Part shown: positions 19,648 to 30,427 of the stretch, piece by piece | Layout of the letters: each line of letters opens with the position of its first letter | Position numbering within the stretch: the first letter of the stretch is position 1 | Source of the DNA: Nemertoderma westbladi | Taxonomy: Eukaryota > Xenacoelomorpha > Nemertodermatida > Nemertodermatidae | Assembly: GCA_032718475.1 (NCBI GenBank) | Contig: JAUCBJ010009118.1 | Coordinates: forward strand, 1 to 59,102 | Direction: 5' to 3' | DNA length: 59,102 nucleotides | The notes under the pieces: generated by a model | Database searches by the model: none | Told to the model about the DNA's origin: nothing | Seen by the model: the letters and a program-made list of their open reading frames with translations, nothing else | Position numbers and translations under genes: made by a program

Positions 19648-21709
19648 CTGCAAATTACTACATAAACTGCCGCTACCGTAACGGTACTCTTAGTGTAGTA
19701 TAATATTCTTATTATATGTTTCTCCTAATCCTACAAAATTCGAACCCTGACCTACCACACCCGCCACGCCACCCATCCAGCCATCTGCCCATATCACTAT
19801 CGGAGAATCCGATGTGGTTACCATGGCAACTACTATGAAAAATACATCGTCAAACATTACGAACTACTAAGCGCAAATCACACATACAGACTTCATGACT
19901 TCTGGACTTGCAACTTGATTGATTGATTGTATTTTACACGTACAGACGTAGGCCTAATTCTCAGATTCTGTAATTAGGGTAAACATTTTAAAATACACAA
20001 TAATACATTAGATTACTATGCCTACTGACTGACTGAAGTATAAGTAAACAAATACAGAAGTTATTTAAAAGCACGCAGTCAGGCAGTTATATTACTTACT
20101 ACAGTATAATCTGATAATAAACTGTTTATTCAAAATTTAAATAAAAGGTTCCAGTGTAAGGATAGCCCCATGATGAGGTGTAGACCTCGTTGTGTCGTTT
20201 CCAAGACGTTCCTACAGTCATCAGCATACTGCACTGCTATAACTGACTGACTGATAACAGGATAAATGCATCCCATCACTCCGTCACTGCATTTTTGCAT
20301 CTTACATTACACCGAATGATACCAAATCACAACAAATCACACCAAATCACAAAAAAATTGAAAAGTAAAGGCAGAAAGGTGCAGGTTACTACAATACAGT
20401 TGCAGAGTTGCAGTGGTAGCCAAGCCAGAAGGAACCAATACAATAAACGATTTGAAAAGGGTGTCGTTATAAATGCACTAACACCAAATGGCAGAATGGT
20501 ACGTACGGGGTACAGGGGTAGGTAGGTACCGTAGGCTACAAATCTCATAAATTAATTTAAATAAAATAAATTAAAAAAAAATTACATAAAATACAGAAAT
20601 AGGCCTAATTTAATAAAAATGAAAGGCTGATAGGTAAAATTTAAAGGCTGATAAAAATTAAATTTGCCTTCTCTGTTCTGTCCTTTCTGGCTTTCTTAAG
20701 GCAGGAGGTGGACCTCCTGCCATTTGTTCCCGCAATTTCAGAATTTAGTTGCGGACGTTGTGGTTGTGCCTTACAGGTTGCAGCCTTAAGTCACTTTGGA
20801 ATTTTTTATTTGACATTAAATCAGTTAAAAACAAGCACTAAAGATAGCATTAAAATATAACATATGAAGTGTAAGGAAAAGGTAAAGGCAATAAACCAAT
20901 GCACAGTATGGTATTCAACATGTCCTAGAAAATGTATTTTAACGGAAAACAGTACAAAACAAACATAGATAAATAAAACGCATTAATTTTTATTGTCCGT
21001 TTAAATCATGCCTAAATAAAATGACCTTCAATAAATTTTAAACACTATTTACAACATAATTATGATAAGACATTTCTATTTCAGGATTTAGGACCAACAA
21101 ACTTAGTGGATACGAGATGAAAGGTGTAAGTGCAGCAACTATAAAAATTATTGAAATTTTACTAAAAATTATTGTAATTATGATAAGGGATTTAGGACCA
21201 TACGAAGACAGTGGATACGAGGTGCAAGGTATAAATAAAAGAAACAACAACAGAATAATTATAAAAACGTTCGACACCAATAAAATCTATATTTTATGAA
21301 CTGTATTTATTTCTATTGTCTTACTAAAAATATTATTTACTGTAGTTATTTATAATATGTTTACCGCGGTAAGTTAGAAATTATAAATACACAATGCATA
21401 TATTATATATACTGAGACTTAATTACAGAATTAAGCAGTGATTTGCCGTCGAGGATAACCCCATGAGACTATGTCTCGTTTTCATGAGGGTCCTCACTAT
21501 ATCAGGAAATATTAAAATCGATAAAGGTTCTATGAAGTTGATACATATAGTATTATATAGTGTGTTACATATGTACATTATTGCAAATAAGTTTAAGTCG
21601 AATTGCAATAATTTAGGAAGAGCTTGAGTGTGATAAAATAAATAATATAAAACACAATTAGGCGAATAAATATAAATATTACTAATAACTATGACTAATA
21701 TCCGTTAAG
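19648..21709. other. AT-rich region without recognised genes
   Basis: This lies upstream of the macro-like gene and could hold its promoter or a 5' non-coding exon, but no promoter element can be picked by eye. Contents: TACCGTAACGGTA palindrome near 19676; two related hairpin segments (20168-20225 and 21449-21490); a perfect-armed palindrome at 20700-20721; and a diverged direct repeat (21058-21130 and 21176-21236) sharing GGATTTAGGACCA and AGTGGATACGAG. The short frames here carry no known motif. Confidence 0.5.
20700..20721. repeat. 22-bp palindrome with 10-bp arms
   Basis: GGCAGGAGGT, two bases, ACCTCCTGCC. The arms are perfect and GC-rich within an AT-rich setting. Confidence 0.9.
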
Positions 21710-21979
21710 TTAAAATATTCTGGGCATAGGAGTTTCACTCATAACTTTTAGCAAGGAGTTTTCCTCCNNNNNNNNNNNNNNNNNNNNNNNNNNNNNNNNN
21801 NNNNNNNNNNNNNNNNNNNNNNNNNNNNNNNNNNNNNNNNNNNNNNNNNNNNNNNNNNNNNNNNNNNTAGATGTTCCATCGAATTTTATAGGTGATTCAT
21901 TCATATATATACATCGTTCATCGATACCTATAAGTGTGTCGTCATCAATAACTGCATCTGCAGATGTTTTTTTATCCAT
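21710..21979 (-). CDS. Short unknown ORF spanning an assembly gap
   Basis: The frame starts with ATG at 21979 and reads MDKKTSADAVIDDDTLIGID and a further 17 residues before 100 Ns. It resumes as EENSLLKVMSETPMPRIF and ends at 21710. The frame is preserved across the gap only if the true gap length is a multiple of three after allowing for the placeholder, so the two parts may not belong together. The acidic composition is protein-like, but I recognise no family and cannot exclude chance. Confidence 0.25.
   Translation of the reverse strand: MDKKTSADAVIDDDTLIGIDERCIYMNESPIKFDGTSXXXXXXXXXXXXXXXXXXXXXXXXXXXXXXXXXXEENSLLKVMSETPMPRIF
21768..21867. other. Assembly gap, 100 N
   Basis: Exactly 100 unknown bases, the usual placeholder length for a gap of unknown size. 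Confidence 0.99.
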
Positions 21980-22325
21980 ATTTGTAGCTGCTAATTTCTA
22001 CTTTACTAATGTAATTCACCATTATTACATATTTTACTCGTTGAATAAACACCAACGACGGTATAATAGTTCGTATACTAATTACGAAAGCTTTCACTTT
22101 AACGTGGTAGCAAACTGTTTTACTTCAGCCCCCTAGATCATTTTCACCCCAGATTTCGAGAGCTGCGGTCCGAAACCCTAATTCAAAGTGAAAATAATTG
22201 TTCTTATTTTTCTCCGTTTTATTTGTCTTTTAATTGCCTTAATTTGATTTGTGCATTTCTCACCCTAAAATTTTTTTTTTTTTTTAATTTCTTTTAAAAT
22301 TTTTTTTATTAATTTTTTAGGGTAG

Positions 22326-22498
22326 AGTTCCGCCCGTCCCCCCAATTTTTTTTATAATAAAATGTACAAGTTTGCTAGCTTTTACCTTTTAGTGTTTGTG
22401 TAACGTGTTCTAGAAAATTTCATAATTGTTTTTTTTTAATTATTATCAAGAACAAGTTATATTTTATTCTAGAACATTTTTATATAGTGGAAGCTATT
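22326..22498. repeat. Diverged repeat, copy 1
   Basis: It begins AGTTCCGCCCGTCCCCCCA and shares ATGTACAAGTTTGCTAGC, TTAGTGTTTGTGTAA and the TTCTAGAACATTTTTA words with 23531-23690, in the same order and direction. The first motif is also the inverted terminus at 23998-24015. Confidence 0.75.
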
Positions 22499-22730
22499 TT
22501 TAAGAGAAGATTTTTTTTTTATTAAAAATGCAGTTTCTTATGAAACATGACATTCTAGAATATTTTGTGATGATAGAACAATTGTGATGAAGGAAATAAA
22601 AAAAACAAATGCGCAAGAAAATAAACAAGATCTACAACGAGCGGTCCCAATGCAACAAGTGTCAGGAGTATGTTGACAACCGAAGTAATCACTTTTTTTA
22701 ATTTATTTTCAAGTGTAAATGACTGTCTAT

Positions 22731-22764
22731 CATGACCTACTATAGATAAGTTTAGTAGGTCATG
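22731..22764. repeat. Perfect 12-bp inverted repeat with 10-nt loop
   Basis: The arms are CATGACCTACTA and TAGTAGGTCATG. Related to the hairpin at 18191-18218. Confidence 0.9.
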
Positions 22765-23530
22765 TGTCTATTTTTTACACGCGAGCTACCGGTACTAGTT
22801 AATTTAATATAGATATAAGTGCATATTTTAAAATGACAAATATTATTTTTTTTTATAAAATTTAGAATTACAGTATTGTGAAAGTGAATGAAACATTTAG
22901 ATAGGCCTGTGAATAACGGGCATCGCTATACCTTTGCACACCCTCCACCCCCGCAATTTTTTACTACCTATTTTACTGAAGGTTTTAAACATTTATTAAT
23001 GTTCTTGAACATCACGTGGCCAGAAAATATATTGAATTCTTATGGTAGTTTGTATTTTTGAATTATCTTGTGTTTTTGAAAAATGTTGGAAATATATTTC
23101 AGCATTATTGTGGAATAATAATGTTCAACACATTCTACATTGTGGGAAAATTCATTCATTATTCACCATAGCTAGTACAGTGCTTTTAAAAATAGTAGCT
23201 ATTTTATAGGAAATAATTTCTATTTGTAAATTTTAATTCCGGTTTTAATAATATCGACTCTGTTGCCAAAAACTGGTTGAAAATAACTGATAATTTTTCA
23301 AACATTACCTAGTCCAAAAATACTAGCTACCATAAAAATATATCTTTTTTCAGCGGAATATTCTAGAATATAGAATAAAAAAACATTAGTCACGTTATAT
23401 TAAATATTTAAAAAGTATATACAGGTATTTTTAAAAACACTAGCTAGTCCAAAAAATACTATCTACAACAAAATTTCAATATAGCCTACTCTTTGAATGT
23501 CGATTATGTTATAAATCATAAATCGGCTAA

Positions 23531-24015
23531 AGTTCCGCCCGTCTCCCCATTTAATTTCATACCAAAATGTACAAGTTTGCTAGCTGTTACCTCTTAGTGT
23601 TTGTGTAAAGTATTCGAGAACATTTTATAATAGTTTTTTGTTATAATCTAGAACAAGTTATTTTTTGTTCTAGAACATTTTTAAAAAGCGGAAAATTTGT
23701 ATTTATTTTTTATTAATTCAATGATATTGCATTCAATATTTTCGTACATATTTAAACAGTATTTGATTTAATCAACATGGTATGTTGCTTTTAATTCTTT
23801 CATTATCTCCATGAATGGATTTCTTCCATCTTTTATTTTACTCTATTCAATTCCAGTTATTGATTAGTGGCAGTTTTTTACTTTGCAAGAAACAAAATAT
23901 TCTAGAAAATCATGTTTCATTAGATATTGCATCTTTTATTTTTTGAAAAAAAAAAAATAAATAGTAGAAAAAAAAACTAGTAAAAAAATCTGTATTTGAG
24001 GGGACGGGCGGAACT
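23531..24015. mobile_element. MITE-like element, about 485 bp
   Basis: The left end AGTTCCGCCCGTCTCCCC and the reverse complement of the right end (AGTTCCGCCCGTCCCCTC, 23998-24015) form imperfect terminal inverted repeats. The interior is AT-rich with several TTCTAGAAC words and no coding. The same left terminus occurs at 22326, so a second, partial copy lies upstream. No target duplication could be identified. Confidence 0.55.
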
Positions 24016-25250
24016 GTTGCCCATAAATCAACAAAATTTGTTTTAAAAAAGCGGCTAGTAAAGGTATGTGGGGGTGGAGTGCTCACATGCCTACGGGTAC
24101 TAGGTGGTCCAAACACACAAACCCTAGAAACTAACCTCACTCAACGTCTACAGTCTTTAACCCTTTACTGCATGAATTATTGATGCTCCATAGAAAAAAA
24201 TTATTTTGGTGTTTTTCGCAGTCATTTGGGTGCAAAAAAACTAACAATTGGGAAAATTTAAAAAAAAAAATATACTAGCACTTTTTGCACCACTGTTGCA
24301 CTAGTGCAACATCATGCATAAAGGGGATATAAATGTACATACTATTTGGCGAATTGTTAAAATTACTGTTTTCTTGATTCTTGTTTTGTATGGTTTTATG
24401 AGGGTTATGAATTCCATGGGATATATAAAAATGGCATGAGACATCTCAAACTTCTATATTTCAGCGGTAGGTCGAAATTTTGGTGCCAGTACCAATTTTT
24501 GAAAATCCTTGCAATAGATGAATTGATTGTAACATATTGTTTAATATTGTTTAACATATTGCGTTATACTGGTTTATGCGATTCTGAAAGTAATGAAATT
24601 AATAAAAATAACACTAGACATCTCAAACTTGTATTTTTTGGCGGTGGGTGTAAAATTTAGTGCCCGGCACCAAATTTTGAAAATATATCCAATAGTAATT
24701 GTTGTGCGATTCATAAGGGTTCTAAATTAGAAAAATAAATGTTAATTTTTATGAATTTAAAATGCATTCTTTTATTCTAGAAATTATATTGCATATAACA
24801 ATATTTGCTTAGGCCTCCCTATTATTGCATAAATATTGCATTGCACGAGTTTTCTATTTTTTGTGGAAATCTAAAAAATAGTTTTTATTTTCAAATACCA
24901 CTTCTTATCTTTCACTATTTTCAGTATCACGTCTTTACTTTTCAGTAAGTAAGAAAGTTTTAATTATCATAATAATGTGTGAATGTCTGTCAATATAATA
25001 GTAACAAGAAAGCACAAAACCATACTAAGATTTTTGCTGTGGGAGTTTTCCTGGTCGCTGATTTCATTATTGAGGTCAGTTTTCAGTTTAAATGAAATCT
25101 AGTGCGTCTGTATGTCTGTCTGTCGGTCTTTCAGACTATCCGACTATCTGCCTGTCAAATATAAGAAAAAGGCACACCATTTAGCTAAAAGTTTAGCTAT
25201 AGGGGTTCACTGGTCGCAGAATTCATTTCTAGTGTCAATTTTAACATTTG
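24016..25250. other. Non-coding AT-rich stretch with a direct duplication
   Basis: A roughly 100-bp segment (24441-24550, beginning ACATCTCAAACTT and containing a GGTGCCAG/CACCAAATTTTGAAAAT core) recurs diverged at 24605-24710, about 165 bp away. CATCTCAAACTT and TTTTGAAAAT are shared words. A run of A/T homopolymers lies to the left. No gene seen. Confidence 0.6.
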
Positions 25251-25254
25251 ATGA

Positions 25255-25817
25255 CTTCCAAATTGTCTGTTATAGAAGTAAAAGTGTCTGAGTCTGTACT
25301 CCCAGATATTGCCATTGGTGATATCTCCTTTGCAGAAGTGAAGGCTGCTGCAAAGAGCATTAAGACCAATCGTGCCAGTGGAGTAGATGGTGTCCCCCTG
25401 AGGTCTTTAAAATACCTGAGTGTTTAAAGCTCATCTATCCCATCATAGTAGACATGTACCGAACAACAAGAGTCCCACAAGAAATGAAAACAAATAAGTT
25501 GGTGCCAGTTCCCAAGAAGGGCAACCTAACACTCTATGGTTCTTTTCGGGGAATCTCATTGATCTCGATTGCTGCAAAGCTATACAATAGAATTCTATTA
25601 AACCGCATAAGGGATCCCATTGAGAGACTGCTCCGTTGAAATCAGAATGGGTTCTGTAAAGGTCGTGGGACCATGGAGCCCATTTTGGCACTTAGAAGGA
25701 TAATTGAAGAGTTATCAAAAAAGAAAGACAGGCATCTGGCTGTTATCTTTGTTGACTTCTTCAAGGCCTTTGATTCAGTCTCTCGCTCACGTATGTTCAG
25801 CATACTTTCATTATATG
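25255..25817 (+). pseudogene. Non-LTR retrotransposon reverse transcriptase fragment
   Basis: The plus strand reads NRASGVDGVPLRSLKYL, a stop with a frame change, VPQEMKTNKLVPVPKKGNL, then FRGISLISIAAKLYNRILLN, an in-frame TGA at 25637, QNGFCKGRGTMEPI, and VIFVDFFKAFDSVSRSRM. These are the fingers and first catalytic-aspartate (palm motif A) regions of a LINE reverse transcriptase. It carries at least two disabling changes and stops exactly where the BEL/Pao LTR begins at 25818. The YADD-box half is missing. It is probably the same family as the LINE 3' ends at 44490-46514. Confidence 0.85.
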
Positions 25818-27024
25818 TGTTCGCGCTTTCAGACCTTTGGCAGTTTAACCCGCCAAATTAGGAGGTCTTCTAGATAATAATTCGCTTTTAGCCTATGACA
25901 AGTATTTGATTCACTACACTAGTCGAAACCAATCTGTGCGCGATCATTCACCCGCTGGATATACCCGGGAGATTGGGTTCGACGGCTTAATCGTATTGCT
26001 ATGTAAGCCTAATGTATTATTCGACTGACAGTATTATATAATCTCTGACAATATTATTCACCTTCGGGAAATATTAACAGTTCCTTTAGGACGTGGCGCT
26101 CTACCTATATAAACAGAGTTATGACTTAAACTACTCACAACGATATGGCTTAGTTATAATTCACATATATGGCGCATTCTTTAGGAAATGCTTCGTTATC
26201 AGTCTCACTCATACACAATGCTGCACAATACTGCACACTGATCTGCCGATCTTCACTGATTTTAGTCACATATAAAAGGAACACGGACCGAATCATGTAG
26301 GGTCTATCAAATAACATTAGATTCACTTCAAACCACTTTAACATAAGTCACAATCGTTATATGTAACCTTTCTCTCTTACCTTCGGTATATCAAGAATAT
26401 TGGGTTTTCGGGGTTATTTATCGTTATTCCAAATATAATAATTCATCAACCATATTATGAAGAACCGACAGTAAATAGCAGTATAACAGTTTAAAGTATG
26501 CACAGTGTTACACAGTATGCAGTGTCAGTAAGTAAGGTTTGAGTTTGCAGATAACGGATATATGTCCTTATAATTAAGCCTACTAGTGTTAGGCTAAAAC
26601 AGAAAGCACAAAATAATCCCAAGCCGCTCTCTCCTGGCTCAGGACAGAATGTAAACACTGCACATAAAGCATTACGTGATTTCTCGGAAATTTCTGTACA
26701 AGAGCCATAAAAACGCTCTGATTGGTTGACTGAACTGAGAGATGCCGTAGAACAAAGAAAATCAACACGTATGAATATCAGCTGTTAACCGTCGTCATAG
26801 TAACTACTGTTCAAGAGTAGCTATCACCCTTTGCGTCACGGAATTGCCATAGAATCATCAACTATGCCTTTCACAGTACACATACGGAGGAAATAGGTCT
26901 TAGATCCTCTAAAAAACACCGATACAGCAATAATACGGTCTCTTACACCTATTAAATCAACTACAGAGTATTTTAATGTAAAAGATAATAAAAATAACGG
27001 GGCAATTCAGCAAAGGCTTTTACA
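25818..27024 (-). repeat. BEL/Pao 3' LTR (copy A)
   Basis: It begins TGTTCGCGCTTTCAGACC on the plus strand and ends TTTTACA. Copies at 37476 and 56108 align over the full length with scattered substitutions and indels. A strong TATA-like word (CACATATAAAAGG near 26268) lies on the plus strand, antisense to gag. Short frames inside are not genes. Confidence 0.9.
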
Positions 27025-27037
27025 CCGCTCCCAGAAA
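27025..27037 (-). promoter_or_regulatory. Polypurine tract next to the 3' LTR
   Basis: On the minus strand GGGAGCGG directly precedes the 3' LTR. The same sequence sits at the equivalent place in the second copy (57312). This fits the plus-strand primer site of an LTR element. Confidence 0.6.
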
Positions 27038-27102
27038 ATGGGATTTTCAGTCTATAAAATATAAAAATCACAGTTTCTAAAACCTAAAGATACTCTAAAC
27101 AG

Positions 27103-28393
27103 TTAGTTTTTCTTGCGCGGACGGCGTTCACGCAGTTTCCCGAGGCCAGCAAGAGTCCTTTTCTCTTTGGGGCGAGCCACTTTACTAGAAAGGCTATAAC
27201 TCCTGGGTAAAGGGTGCAATACAATTGCATTAGAAGGTTTGGGTTTACGGTCGGTGTCTCGTCCATTTCGATATGCTTCTCCTCGAGCTGATTTTCCTCC
27301 GCTTGTCATGGGACACGTTCGTCCAAAACTCTCGCAGAGAATAGGGTTTTCTAAGCTTGATATCTTCTTAGAGATTCGAGATTTCCCAATCGAACTGAGA
27401 TAAGGCCAATTCGTTTATCGATTGGACTTACTGTTATAACTTACGTTTATCTGAACAAACGCAGGTTTCCTTTTGATCTTTGTAGAATAGCGTTTAATTC
27501 GTTTCGCACAACGTTCTCCTCCACCTTGATGACGGGTTGTATCGTGTTAAACGGGGACGATTACGATTATACGGTTGAATGGCGATGTCAGGTGTCCGTG
27601 CCCCAATCCGGCTAGGTAAGACGGGCGGATATTTAGGGAGCCCATAACCGGAGTGCTACCGACTAACGGTTCGGATAACACTGGATCTCTGAACGGTGAG
27701 TACAGCTCGGGAGGATCCGTCATACTAATAGGATCAAGAGCCTGGGGTTTCACCAGGGAATGAGGAGGTCTGATCGAGTATTCCAGGACTCTGATCGTAG
27801 GTTTACTCCAGGATCGTTCGAGCCGAGTGAGCATAGGTGATACGTCAAACAAGTTTCGGTTTCCGTGGATGTTTATGTCTTTCCGTTTATTAGTTGGGTC
27901 TAGGGCATTTATCGTAATAATACCAAAGACGCACGTCTTGAAGGGGAAACGCGGGTGATATTTATTTGTTGTTACAATGCTTCTATCAAGAATTCCAAAT
28001 ATATGTTGGAGTTACCGCGTTTATTTGTTTCTTTAATGTCTTTTCTTTCGAATCGATTTCGAATAGGATTTTCGCATTAGAATTTTGGTTTATCGTTTAG
28101 ACTCCTCTGGGGAGGATATGTTCGACATAGTCCGTATCGTGTAAATCGATAGAATGACCAGTAGTTAAGAAGCCCATATACGTACCATTACGCTGCGTAT
28201 ATCGAGCAGCGAATTTTCTATAGTCCAACTCTCGCGAGAGCTGCACTTGGGACATTGTCGGTTCGATATAACGACCATCGTCCTCCGCAGCAGTTGGACT
28301 AACGTCGCCGCGTATTAAGCTATCAACAAACGCTTGTAAAAGTAGAGTATATCGCTCCCCGATACCAAGACCATCTTCTATCAACTCCGTCAT
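27103..28393 (-). pseudogene. 3' accessory ORF remnants of the BEL/Pao element
   Basis: Three minus-strand frames (28393-28097, 27852-27547, 27309-27103) lie between the pol remnant and the 3' LTR. The first (98 residues, IGERYTLLLQAFVDSLIRG, DDGRYIEP, ELDYRKFAARYT) is clearly matched by the longer 58886-58416 frame of the second copy. The last ends in a basic tail (RPKEKRTLAGLGKLRERRPRK). This position, downstream of integrase, is where some BEL/Pao elements carry an extra or envelope-like frame. I see no signal peptide or membrane segment, so no function is assigned. Confidence 0.5.
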
Positions 28394-28419
28394 ATCTGCT
28401 ATATATGAGTTTATCCATA

Positions 28420-29570
28420 TTATAAGGAGTTTATATTTAGGCTAGCGAGCGTCGCTGCCTACCCCAATTAGCCCCCGGACAGTGCGAGATCCTCAGCGCC
28501 GATGTGTCGTCGCCGCTGTACTTTCGCCAACGACGTAGCCGCACAACGACAACGACAACCGGCACAAGTCACTCGACTGTCCGTCCCAAAGGCTTAGATA
28601 CACCTCAGGTTCTTACTGGAGAGTTAGGGTTACTTTCACAATTGCGACTCGCTACTGTAAACACACCTTAGTAGTAACATTCGCCTATAAACTCACAAAT
28701 ACCACACACACAACTTGTCACAAATTACACACACTCGGGCCATTTGTCCGTTAGTCAATGCCTTCCAGAATGTCACTGTATTATTATGTATCCTTGGATA
28801 CTAGCAGTGCGCTATTTATTCCCTATGCTATTCAATGGGACAAGCTTTCTATTGTTCTTTTAACTCAATTCTAATTCTAGCGTGGTTGTTGCTATGGTGA
28901 CATTATGTAAAGCTTGCGGTAGAATTAGGGTAATTCCAATGCATACAGATCTGGGATGTTATTTAATAGTAATTCTTTAATGGTCAATGTCCTGTTTTAT
29001 ACATGGCTTTATGAATTTTATCGGCTATTGACTATGTTTGGGAGACTTTCGCATACTCATACGCATAATAAGATAAATCTCCGCTCCCTTGATCTATTAA
29101 TTAATGGAATTTTGGGAATGTTATAAATTGCGTAAAAATGGCAATTTATTAAATTCATTAAAAGGCATGAATTTAAATTTATTCCCTGAAATTTTATTAT
29201 TTGATAATTAAATTGACATATTTTGATTCTAGAACATGTCTGGGGACACAAGATCCTTAATTCTATGAAAATTGTCCTTTTAAGAATATCGGTAAATGCT
29301 ACGATATCTTAATTGACTAGAATTGTTGAAGGATCTGAATTTTACAGATTTTGATTTATTAGATTTGCAAATATTAAATAATTAATATTTGAGATGGGCA
29401 CCGATTTATTCCAGAACTTGTCTGGGGACGTTAACCACTGATTCTAAAATTTGTCTTTCAAGTATATCGGTGGGTGCCGCGATATCTTAATCGACTAGAA
29501 TTACAGATGGTCAAAAGGTTTAACAGATTTATTTGCGTTTCACGCTACTGTTAGAGGGACATCACGCTAC
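28420..29570 (-). other. Non-coding part of the BEL/Pao interior
   Basis: No recognisable integrase or other domain. A loosely repeated segment occurs (near 29230-29310 and 29405-29500) sharing TCTGGGGAC and ATATCGGT...GCGATATCTTAAT...GACTAGAATT, so a local duplication of about 180 bp is present. The region from about 28420 to 28790 matches 58740-59102. Confidence 0.5.
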
Positions 29571-29581
29571 TATATATGTTG

Positions 29582-30427
29582 TTACGTTATGGAGTCCCTA
29601 GATGTTTGAAGGATTAGGGAGGTGGTGGTGGGAAGAGAATCTTGCCTTCCACAGTTTCCGGAGAGTCCTCCATTCCCTTCCGGTAAACACAAACGACCGA
29701 CTGGGTGATTGAGTCGCTGCATCCCGAATACAATTCCAGGTTTCCTCTTCGTCCTGGAATAGTGACGATAGAAACATCGCTCTAGGTACACGACGGCCTT
29801 ACAAAGCCGATTCCAGGAGCTATAGTGGTCCGTCGCTCCCTGCAGGAGAGGTGAGAGTCCCTGCGAGACATCTGATGTTCCAGAGCTCCAATCGCTCTCT
29901 CTGATCTTCATGAAGGATCCACTCGCGATGGGGAGGTCCAGATCCACGGCGTCGTCCCTGGCAATATGTAATACCGACAGATCTATCCCGGGTTCAAATA
30001 ACTCCGATCCACCCGTCCGGGTTTTAGGTTTGACTTTCTCCGCTCCCTTGGCTGGTCTAATCTCAGTCGGAGTAAGATGGGGAGGCCATTCATCCTCCTT
30101 ACTCAGGAAGTCGGATTCACCTAACCGGTCTGTAGTATCTGTCAGTTCTTGAGGAGTTGCTCCTCTGGAAGCGATGTCAGTTGGATTAAACTTCTTGGGG
30201 CAATATCTCCATTGATCTACATTGGAGCTAATATCGTCATTATCTGAGGAGTATGGTGTTCCCTCAGTTGGGTCGTCTCCCTCACTAGTATCATCTTCCC
30301 ATTCACTCACCTGGCAGACGCGATCTTGAAGCAGTCTTTCTCTGAGCGTTCTTCGGGAAGGTCCAGTAAGGTACCAACCTACTCTAGTTCTTACCGCATA
30401 GGTCTGAAGTGGTTGCGGTTGAGTAGG
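29582..30427 (-). pseudogene. BEL/Pao pol remnant with reverse transcriptase deleted
   Basis: In the same frame as gag-protease but behind a TGA at 30428-30430. After the stop it reads TYAVRTRVGWYLTGPSRRT, the segment that in BEL/Pao elements links protease to reverse transcriptase. About 30 acidic residues later it jumps to QWRYCPKKFNPTDIASRGAT, the segment lying after RNase H and before integrase. The intervening 600 or so residues expected for reverse transcriptase and RNase H are absent, and the integrase core is not found downstream. So this is a large in-frame internal deletion plus a nonsense codon. Confidence 0.8.

Noticed and set aside
20168-20240. Hammerhead ribozyme on the minus strand (CTGATGA ... 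GAAAC)
   Set aside because: No stem II between the two core boxes and no stem I can be drawn, and the related segment at 21449 lacks the CTGATGA core.
25818-27024. Small ORFs of about 60 residues inside the LTRs
   Set aside because: They differ by indels and stops among the three LTR copies and carry no known motif.
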